A stretch of DNA of 64,000 nt, from assembly GCF_950295315.1 (NCBI RefSeq), contig NC_080179.1, positions 75,186,136 to 75,250,135 of the forward strand, read 5' to 3'. Under the pieces are notes generated by a model. That model saw only the letters and a list, made by a program, of their open reading frames with translations, was not told the origin of the DNA and did not search any database. Below are positions 61,901 to 64,000 of this stretch, one piece after another; position 1 is the first letter of the stretch; the number at the start of each line of letters is the position of its first letter. This stretch comes from Erinaceus europaeus (lineage: Eukaryota > Chordata > Mammalia > Eulipotyphla > Erinaceidae). The position numbers and the translations under genes were made by a program.

Positions 61901-64000
61901 GCTGAAGGCTGAACTTCACTTCATGCTTGAGAGTCCTAGGCTTTATCCATTGTACCACTTCTGTGTTACACACACACACACACACACACGCACATGCACA
62001 CACACACGCACGCACGTTGTTGGGTGCCCAGCCAGCCAGGTCTGCCATCCTGACCCCTCCCTGCCCACCTTATTGTGTTTTTTTTTTTTTAAGAGATAGA
62101 AGCACATACTCAGAAAATCACGGCAACTAGTCCAAGGTCACCCAACTAGGAAGAGTCAGGCTGGACCCAGTACACGCTGTCCATTAAAATAATACAAACA
62201 TTGCCCCTTTATTTCCCCCAGTTCTTCAAAAGGGAGTTAACATTTGGGTTACTTTGCTCTATTATTCGTAAATATAATACCAAGAATCTGTTTTAATCAT
62301 TTTGAGACTTGTGAATTCTGGTGACTTCTTTTTGTCCCCATTATTATTAGTCCAAAACCCATCCCAGTTAAAGCTTTTCTTTTCTAAATGAATGGCCAAA
62401 AAAAAATTTTTTTTTCCTTTGGTAACTGCCCTCCCTTCCTGACTTGGGATTAAATTAAAGTACTAATCTCAATATATCTAAGTCACTTAGACTCAGCTAG
62501 GCACACCCTAGGCTGCCATAAATGTCAGCCAAACATTTGAGGCAGAAAATTCTGGCAAAAAAAATCAAGAAAACAGTCAAAAGAAAGTCGTGTCGATTTC
62601 ACCATACAGTCTGTGGCTCCTCTGAGTCTCAGAACAGAACGTCCTCAGCCCCTGGAAATCATCCTGAGGGTCACAACCAGAGAGTCTAAGTGCAAATGTT
62701 TTCTGTTTCTGGTTACCACAGAGGCTTCACCGCACCAGGCTGACTTTTGCATATATATATAGAGAGAGACTGAGATGGAGAGAGAGAGGGGAGGACCCAC
62801 AGTACCAAAGCTTCCTCCAGTGCAGCGGGGCTGCCTTGAATCTGGGTAGCTCGACAAGGCAGCCGCAGTGTGCAGGAGAGCTGTCTGACTGGTTTTGTAA
62901 ATTCTTTCCTAAGATGCTACTTTCTTTTTTTTTTTTTTTTGAGAGAGGAGGGGAAGACAGAGAGGGGGAGAGAAAGACAGACATCTGCAGACCTGCTTCA
63001 CCGCCTGTGAAGCGACTCCCCTGCAGGTGGGGAGCCGGGGGCTCGAACCGGGATCCTGACGCCGGTCCCTGCGCTTTGCGCCACGTGCGCTTAACCCGCT
63101 GCGCTACCGCCGACTCCCAGATGCTACTTTCTTAAGATCCTACAAGGAACAGTGAGACAGCTCACTTGCAGAGTGTGTTGCTTCGATATTTGTGCCACCC
63201 AGCTTCAAGCCTAGCCCCCATCTGGGAGGAAGCTTCAGTCTCTCTCTCTCTCTGTTTGCCTCCAGGGTTATTGCTGGGGCTCAGTGCCTGCACCATGAAT
63301 CCACTGCTCCTGGAGGCCTTCCCCCCCCTTTTGTTGCCCTTGTTGTTGTAGCCTTGTTGTGGCTGTTATTGTTATTGTTGATATCGTTCATTGTTGGCTA
63401 GGACAGAGAGAAATGGAGAGAGGAGGGGAAGACAGAGAGGGGGAGAGAAAGACAGACACCTGCAGACCTGCTTCACCGCCTGGGAAGCGACTCCCCTGCA
63501 GGTGGGGAGCCGGGGGCTCGAACCGGGATCCTTACGCCGGCCCTTGTGCTTTGCGCCACCTGCGCTTAACCCACTGCGCCACCGCCCAACCTCCCCCACC
63601 CCCCCTTTTATCTTCCTTTCTGCCTCTTTTGTCTCTTGCTCTCTCTGAAAAAGTCATCCCAGAGCAGTGCGTTCTTGGTGATGACCCAACTCCCCCGCCT
63701 TATCCCAAGCCTCCAGGAAGAGCCTCCAGGCAGGCTAAGAAGAGGAGCCTCCAGGCAGGCTAAGAAGAGGAGCCTCCAGGCAGGCTAAGAAGAGGCTCCG
63801 GGAGGCAGGAGCCGGTGTGTGCCCCGGTGTGTGCCGCCTCACCTCCTCCTGCATCTTCGCTGCCATCAGCTGGGCCTTCTCGGCTTCCAGGGTCTTCTCC
63901 TTCAGCTGCCTCTGCATTTCCGCCAACTCCCGCCGGTTTTTCTCCTTGTACTCATCCAGCTGGTTCTGAAGCTCCAGCGTGGAGATGCGGGACACTTCCA
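38096..64000 (-). CDS. CGNL1: CGNL1 (paracingulin/JACOP), C-terminal part, last 8 exons; partial
   Basis: CGNL1 is a cytoplasmic plaque protein of tight and adherens junctions that recruits GEF-H1 and Tiam1 to tune RhoA/Rac1. Exons here are complement(38096-38225, 39600-39763, 40772-40880, 41312-41436, 44143-44226, 54962-55051, 56299-56460, 63843->64000), about 339 codons of a protein of about 1,300. All junctions are GT-AG and phases agree. The sequence is heptad-rich, myosin-tail-like coiled coil ([79 protein letters not shown]), followed by a short acidic tail ending [25 protein letters not shown]. The tail matches CGNL1, not cingulin, whose C-terminus differs. The 5' portion, with the head domain, lies beyond 64,000. 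Confidence 0.93.
38405..38610 (-). repeat. Composite antisense SINE fragments with (GA)n, CGNL1 last intron
   Basis: CCACTGCGGTTATCTCAGGT, a poly(T), a GA tract at 38,517-38,545, then CCTGCAGGTGGGACTAGGGG. Confidence 0.6.
38862..39130 (+). mobile_element. SINE-A, CGNL1 last intron
   Basis: TSD AAAAATAGGAGT at about 38,852 and 39,133. Confidence 0.92.
39195..39353 (-). mobile_element. SINE-E with (GA)n
   Basis: A GA tract at 39,218-39,275, then AAGCAGAGCACTATCCAAGT. Confidence 0.75.
39600..39763 (-). CDS. CGNL1: CGNL1 coding exon n-1
   Basis: 54 codons plus two bases: [20 protein letters not shown], then [20 protein letters not shown], ending SMKKDL. End of the coiled coil. Acceptor TTGCAG; donor AG|GTGGGC. 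Confidence 0.95.
39960..40236 (-). mobile_element. SINE-A
   Basis: TSD CGTTACCAGTGT at 39,948-39,959 and 40,237-40,248. Confidence 0.94.
40329..40570 (+). mobile_element. SINE-A, long form, head missing
   Basis: Starts at GGCTCCCCACCTGCAGGGGA and ends AACCCTGGAGGCAAG, running into a (GAAA)n tract. Confidence 0.9.
40571..40630. repeat. (GAAA)n microsatellite
   Basis: About 15 units grown from the SINE poly(A). Confidence 0.95.
40772..40880 (-). CDS. CGNL1: CGNL1 coding exon n-2
   Basis: One base plus 36 codons: [20 protein letters not shown], then [16 protein letters not shown]. Acceptor CCACAG; donor CAG|GTGAGG. Confidence 0.94.
41312..41436 (-). CDS. CGNL1: CGNL1 coding exon n-3
   Basis: 41 codons plus two bases: [20 protein letters not shown], then [20 protein letters not shown]. 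Acceptor TTCCAG; donor AG|GTGAGT. Confidence 0.93.
41503..41530. repeat. (GT)n microsatellite
   Basis: About 13 units, 70 bp from CGNL1 exon n-3. Confidence 0.92.
41896..42132 (+). mobile_element. SINE-B with a (GAAA)n tail
   Basis: CGGGCTGAGTGATGGTGCGC head; the tail is expanded at 42,070-42,132. Confidence 0.82.
42135..42338 (+). mobile_element. SINE-B
   Basis: GGGACCAGGTGGTGGCGTAC, placed directly after the previous tail. Confidence 0.87.
42359..42579 (-). mobile_element. SINE-A, head truncated
   Basis: 16-bp TSD CCACCTCTGCAATCTT at 42,343-42,358 and 42,580-42,595 proves 5' truncation at insertion. Confidence 0.94.
42719..43215 (+). mobile_element. Probable solo LTR
   Basis: TGTTGGGATATG start, a TATAGAAGTGTGG stretch, AATAAAGGCTGC at 43,121, and a U5-like end near TCCTGTCA. 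It lies in a CGNL1 intron. I found no matching TSD, so the ends are tentative. Confidence 0.6.
43444..43708 (+). mobile_element. SINE-A
   Basis: TSD AATAACCTGCAATGT / AATAACCTGCGATGT (about 43,429-43,443 and 43,710-43,724). Confidence 0.94.
43800..43842. repeat. (TG)n(CG)n microsatellite
   Basis: TGTGTGTG passing into GCGCGCGCGCGC; Z-DNA-prone. Confidence 0.9.
44143..44226 (-). CDS. CGNL1: CGNL1 coding exon n-4
   Basis: 28 codons: [20 protein letters not shown], then DKISLERQ. Acceptor CCGCAG; donor CAG|GTGAGT. Confidence 0.93.
44350..44483 (+). mobile_element. SINE-C
   Basis: GTGGTGGTGCAGTGGATAGA head; CATAAATAAATG tail. Confidence 0.82.
44493..44835 (+). mobile_element. SINE-A, long form
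   Basis: TSD ATCGAATAT at 44,484-44,492 and 44,836-44,844. Confidence 0.93.
45078..45180 (+). repeat. SINE-B fragment
   Basis: GATCCTCACTCAGTAAAGTA then GCCCCATGAAGCAGTGCTGC. Confidence 0.55.
45185..45385 (-). repeat. Uncharacterised antisense retroposon fragment
   Basis: T-rich left end, then CCACACCATTCCCACCACCA and AACCATCTTCTCTACAACTA. Resembles 51,917-52,108 in its CCACACNATTCCCACCACC core. Confidence 0.45.
45386..45968. other. CGNL1 intron, unassigned
   Basis: Unique-looking; a 122-codon frame here has no similarity. A CT tract starts the stretch. Confidence 0.4.
45969..46112 (+). repeat. Local duplication, copy 1
   Basis: Runs from CCTGACTCACTGCACCCAAG to AGCTCACCTAGG..GGGTGCTGAG; about 90% identical to 46,651-46,795. 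Confidence 0.92.
46372..46441. repeat. (GGGA)n-(GA)n purine tract
   Basis: Homopurine run of about 70 bp between the two duplication copies. Confidence 0.92.
46651..46795 (+). repeat. Local duplication, copy 2
   Basis: Same orientation as copy 1, about 540 bp away, in one CGNL1 intron; not a family seen elsewhere in the window. Confidence 0.92.
46900..47186 (-). mobile_element. SINE-A
   Basis: TSD CCTTCTTAAAATATTT at 46,884-46,899 and 47,187-47,202. About 16 bp of the body (CACCGCCTGTGAAGCG region) is shortened. Confidence 0.94.
47203..47325 (-). mobile_element. SINE-C
   Basis: CATCACTCTGGCAGACGTGA then ACCTTATCCACTCACTACCT. Confidence 0.8.
47450..47580 (+). mobile_element. SINE-C
   Basis: CAGTGGGTAAAGTATTAGAC; 5' end lost. 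Confidence 0.8.
47678..48110 (-). mobile_element. SINE-A, long form, with duplicated head
   Basis: The tRNA-like head occurs twice in tandem, at about 47,950-48,028 and 48,032-48,108. Confidence 0.9.
48111..48587. other. CGNL1 intron, unassigned
   Basis: No repeat or gene recognised apart from a short (ATT)n at 48,257. Confidence 0.4.
48588..48908 (+). mobile_element. Two diverged SINE-B copies
   Basis: 48,588-48,735 and 48,744-48,908, separated by an A/G-run. Confidence 0.7.
48910..49310 (+). mobile_element. SINE-D split by SINE-A
   Basis: GGAGAGATAGCAAATGGCTA before and CAAAGATTTTCAGACCTGAG after the insert. Confidence 0.85.
48941..49204 (+). mobile_element. SINE-A nested in SINE-D
   Basis: TSD AGCAAATGGCTATGC / AGCATATGGCTATGC at 48,926-48,940 and 49,205-49,219. 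Confidence 0.94.
49326..49650 (+). mobile_element. SINE-A, long form
   Basis: Head lacks the CACGTGGCGCAAAG segment. A second partial 3' domain follows at 49,680-49,745. Confidence 0.9.
49750..49980. other. CGNL1 intron, unassigned
   Basis: Unique-looking; no feature seen. Confidence 0.4.
49982..50130 (+). mobile_element. SINE-C
   Basis: GTCGCAGTGGATAAAGCATT and a (TAAA)n tail. Confidence 0.88.
50155..50345 (-). mobile_element. L1 3' terminus, antisense
   Basis: Reverse complement of the same end, with TTTGGTGCGATACACCAACT and TAGGTCCTCCTCTGTCAT, in a CGNL1 intron. Confidence 0.6.
50365..50508 (-). mobile_element. SINE-D
   Basis: CGGAGCACAGCTCAGCTCTG then TATAACCATTATGCTGTTTC. Confidence 0.88.
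50512..50637 (-). mobile_element. SINE-C
   Basis: CATTACTCTGGCACATGAGA then AACTTCTGCACTATCACCTG. Confidence 0.75.
50659..50933 (-). mobile_element. SINE-A
   Basis: TSD TGTTTAATTAGTT at 50,646-50,658 and 50,934-50,946. Confidence 0.95.
51114..51358 (+). mobile_element. SINE-A
   Basis: TSD CTCACTC at 51,107-51,113 and 51,359-51,365. Confidence 0.92.
51366..51838. other. CGNL1 intron, unassigned
   Basis: A minus-strand open frame spans most of it, but no coiled-coil or CGNL1-like sequence is present; nothing called. Confidence 0.4.
51839..52350 (-). mobile_element. SINE-A, long form, split by a retroposon
   Basis: 3' domain 51,839-51,914; body and head 52,112-52,350; insert described at 51,917. 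Confidence 0.85.
51917..52108 (-). mobile_element. Uncharacterised 5'-truncated retroposon, antisense, inside SINE-A
   Basis: Poly(T) start, then GGTACAACTCCACACAATTC, CATATCCCATCCCCTTCC and CTATCCCTCTGGGAGCACGG. It splits a long SINE-A with CTCCATTTTTTT / CTCTATTTTTT at the edges. Confidence 0.6.
52435..52625 (+). mobile_element. SINE-E
   Basis: CAGAGTAGCTCACCTGGGCA head; followed by a (CAGC)n tract at 52,632-52,654. Confidence 0.7.
52903..52985. repeat. (TC)n microsatellite
   Basis: About 80 bp of CT dinucleotides with interruptions. Confidence 0.95.
52986..53222 (-). mobile_element. Two antisense SINE-D copies
   Basis: 52,986-53,090 (worn) and 53,098-53,222 (CACTGCTCAGCTCTGGCTTA). Confidence 0.75.
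53223..53496. other. CGNL1 intron, unassigned
   Basis: No feature recognised. Confidence 0.4.
53497..53768 (+). mobile_element. SINE-A/B hybrid, long form
   Basis: A B-type head (GGCAAGTGGCTCACCTGGTT) joined to an A-type body and a worn extra 3' domain. Confidence 0.75.
53990..54259 (-). mobile_element. SINE-A
   Basis: ATTCCCTTTTGTTGCCCTTG through a GCTACTGCCGGACTCCC head. Confidence 0.93.
54471..54754 (+). mobile_element. SINE-A
   Basis: Perfect 17-bp TSD AAGATTTCGCTTTTAGG at 54,454-54,470 and 54,755-54,771; probably recent. Confidence 0.96.
54773..54880 (+). mobile_element. SINE-D
   Basis: GCAGACAGCATAATGGTTCT, ending 80 bp before CGNL1 exon n-5. Confidence 0.82.
54962..55051 (-). CDS. 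CGNL1: CGNL1 coding exon n-5
   Basis: 30 codons: [20 protein letters not shown], then [10 protein letters not shown]. Acceptor TTCTCAG; donor CAG|GTACTG. Confidence 0.93.
55262..55350 (+). repeat. SINE-E fragment
   Basis: GCACTTTGCTATGTGCATGA then CCCCAACTGCACTGAGGAAG. Confidence 0.7.
55414..55775 (+). mobile_element. SINE-B split by an antisense SINE-D
   Basis: Head and body 55,414-55,567, tail 55,709-55,775; the SINE-D lies at 55,568-55,708. Confidence 0.82.
55568..55708 (-). mobile_element. SINE-D nested in SINE-B
   Basis: TTATTTTTACCAGAGCACTG through ATTATGCTATCTACCCTCGC. Confidence 0.88.
55888..56161 (-). mobile_element. SINE-A
   Basis: (TTTA)n tail, GCTAGCGCCTGACCC head, ending 138 bp from CGNL1 exon n-6. 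Confidence 0.93.
56299..56460 (-). CDS. CGNL1: CGNL1 coding exon n-6
   Basis: 54 codons: [20 protein letters not shown], then [20 protein letters not shown], ending IKQME. Acceptor TTCCAG; donor GAG|GTGTGT. Confidence 0.92.
56708..56850 (+). mobile_element. SINE-C
   Basis: GGTCCGGGAGGTGGTGCAGT head; close to the family consensus. Confidence 0.92.
56925..57060 (+). repeat. SINE-C fragment with foreign 5' part
   Basis: GTCTCAAGCATGAGGCCGTT then CATTGCACGTGCCAGAGCGA. Confidence 0.55.
57125..57260 (-). mobile_element. SINE-D
   Basis: CAGAGCACTGCCCAACTCTA then CACAACCATTATGCTATCTT. Confidence 0.82.
57307..57639 (-). mobile_element. SINE-A, long form, with internal (GAA)n expansion
   Basis: The 3' domain motif GTGCCTGTACTA occurs twice around a (GAA)n at 57,371-57,394, a slippage-type insertion. 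Confidence 0.85.
57800..58222. mobile_element. SINE-B (+) followed by SINE-B (-)
   Basis: Plus copy 57,800-57,990 (CAGGCGGCACACCTGGTTGA); antisense copy 57,995-58,222 (GAAATTGAGAGGGAGAGAAA). Confidence 0.75.
58255..58400 (-). repeat. Uncharacterised antisense retroposon fragment
   Basis: TTTTTTAACTTTGCAACTCA, AGTCCCACACCACACCCAC and TTTTCACAAGTCTTAGAAAC. Confidence 0.45.
58417..58726 (-). mobile_element. SINE-A, long form
   Basis: TGCCTCCAGGGTTATCACCG through a GCACTACGGCTCAGCTCCC head. Confidence 0.88.
58743..59020 (-). mobile_element. SINE-A
   Basis: TSD approximately AAAGCGGCTATTCTT / AAAGCAACTATTCTT. Confidence 0.92.
59025..59358. other. CGNL1 intron, unassigned
   Basis: No feature recognised. 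Confidence 0.4.
59374..59616 (-). mobile_element. SINE-A
   Basis: TSD GAAATGGGTTCTT / GAAATGGATTCTT at 59,361-59,373 and 59,617-59,629; the tail is shortened. Confidence 0.94.
59728..59950 (+). mobile_element. SINE-B
   Basis: GGGGCCAGGCGGTGGCGCAC head and a TAAATAAATAAATAT tail. Confidence 0.9.
60085..60290 (+). mobile_element. SINE-B
   Basis: AGGGCCGGTGATGGCGTACT; (CA)n at 60,217. Confidence 0.8.
60350..60548 (+). mobile_element. SINE-B, 5' truncated
   Basis: GGCACCTAGTTAAACGCTCA then TGTATCCAATAATAAATTAA. Confidence 0.8.
60605..60757 (-). mobile_element. SINE-E
   Basis: GAAGCTTCCTCCAATGCAGT then AAGTGAGCTATTTTACCGGC. Confidence 0.82.
60760..61250. other. CGNL1 intron, unassigned
   Basis: Unique-looking; no gene or repeat recognised. 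Confidence 0.4.
61255..61405 (-). mobile_element. SINE-E
   Basis: (GGGA)n in the tail, then AAAGCTTCTTCCAGTGCAGT. Confidence 0.75.
61677..61960 (-). mobile_element. SINE-E then SINE-C, both antisense
   Basis: 61,677-61,808 (AAGCAGTGCATTACCTAAGT) and 61,815-61,960 (TTCATGCTTGAGAGTCCTAG). Confidence 0.75.
61970..62014. repeat. (CA)n microsatellite
   Basis: About 22 CA units with G interruptions. Confidence 0.95.
62120..62185 (-). mobile_element. MIR fragment
   Basis: CTAGTCCAAGGTCACCCAAC followed by TAGGAAGAGTCAGGCTGGAC matches the reverse complement of the MIR core. Confidence 0.6.
62186..62745. other. CGNL1 intron, unassigned
   Basis: AT-rich unique sequence after the MIR; nothing recognised. 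Confidence 0.4.
62750..62895 (-). mobile_element. SINE-E
   Basis: CAAAGCTTCCTCCAGTGCAG preceded by a (TA)n/(GA)n tail. Confidence 0.78.
62927..63118 (-). mobile_element. SINE-A, 3' part missing
   Basis: TSD AGATGCTACTTTCTT at 62,912-62,926 and 63,119-63,133. Poly(T) joins directly to GAGAGAGGAGGGGAAGACAG, so the insert lacks the CAA-rich tail. Confidence 0.94.
63140..63690 (+). mobile_element. SINE-E split by a long antisense SINE-A
   Basis: GAGACAGCTCACTTGCAGAG before and CTGAAAAAGTCATCCCAGAG after; the SINE-A lies at 63,256-63,596 with an intact head. Confidence 0.8.
63256..63596 (-). mobile_element. SINE-A, long form, nested in SINE-E
   Basis: TTGCCTCCAGGGTTATTGCT through a GCCACCGCCCAACCTCCCC head. 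Confidence 0.93.
63721..63795 (+). repeat. 25-bp tandem repeat, three identical copies
   Basis: Unit AGCCTCCAGGCAGGCTAAGA plus AGAGG, beginning 47 bp downstream of the CGNL1 exon n-7 donor (minus-strand sense). Confidence 0.95.
63843..64000 (-). CDS. CGNL1: CGNL1 coding exon n-7 (cut by window end)
   Basis: Coiled coil: [20 protein letters not shown], then [20 protein letters not shown], ending KMQEE. Donor GAG|GTGAGG. Its 5' end lies outside the window. Confidence 0.9.

Noticed and set aside
38096..64000. Assignment of the coiled-coil gene to cingulin (CGN) or a non-muscle myosin heavy chain
   Set aside because: The terminal [12 protein letters not shown] motif and the exon sequences fit CGNL1; cingulin and myosin tails end differently and no motor domain exists here.

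Overview
The window is mammalian nuclear DNA, almost certainly from a hedgehog (Erinaceidae). Well over a hundred tRNA-derived SINEs of erinaceid type fill the introns and intergenic space. All genes have GT-AG introns and close mammalian homologues. Species assignment is inference from the SINEs, read without a database.

Layout. (1) 1-8,987: intergenic SINE/LINE/LTR sequence with two complete solo LTRs (1,165-1,604 and 1,716-2,396). (2) 8,988-15,048, minus strand: complete IMP4 (U3 snoRNP, 18S rRNA processing), nine coding exons, 291 codons. (3) 15,049-15,800: CpG-rich divergent promoter with CCAAT boxes, a CACGTG E-box and a long GGC/GGGGGC tract. (4) 15,801-20,421, plus strand: complete CCDC115 (V-ATPase assembly factor), five exons, 182 codons; intron 2 is almost entirely a 26/28-bp G-rich minisatellite. 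(5) 25,292-25,363 (+) and 30,361-30,432 (-): two tRNA-Glu(TTC) genes inside an inverted duplication of about 200 bp. (6) 30,433-38,095: repeats, then a repeat-poor stretch read as the CGNL1 3' UTR. (7) 38,096-64,000, minus strand: the last eight coding exons of CGNL1 (paracingulin); the rest lies beyond the window.

IMP4 and CCDC115 share a promoter and, as recalled, are neighbours on human 2q21, next to a tRNA-Glu gene. CGNL1 is on human chromosome 15. A lineage-specific rearrangement junction, or an assembly join, therefore lies between about 30.5 and 38 kb. The three proteins act in unrelated processes: nucleolar rRNA processing, ER/Golgi V-ATPase assembly and epithelial junctions.

Repeat nomenclature used here (my own labels). 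SINE-A: head with 'gcgcagcgggttaag' and 'ggttcgagccc', pyrimidine-rich middle, CAA/TAA-rich tail; some copies carry an extra 3' domain ('long'). SINE-B: 'ggtggcgcacctggttgagcg' head, 'gtctctatccaataaataa' tail. SINE-C: 'gtggataaagcattggactc' head. SINE-D: 'gagcactgctcagctctgg' when read antisense. SINE-E: 'caaagcagagcactatccaa' when read antisense. Plus means head at left. Repeat ends are accurate to about 10 bp unless a target-site duplication (TSD) is quoted. No convincing new gene system was found; the notable items are structural.
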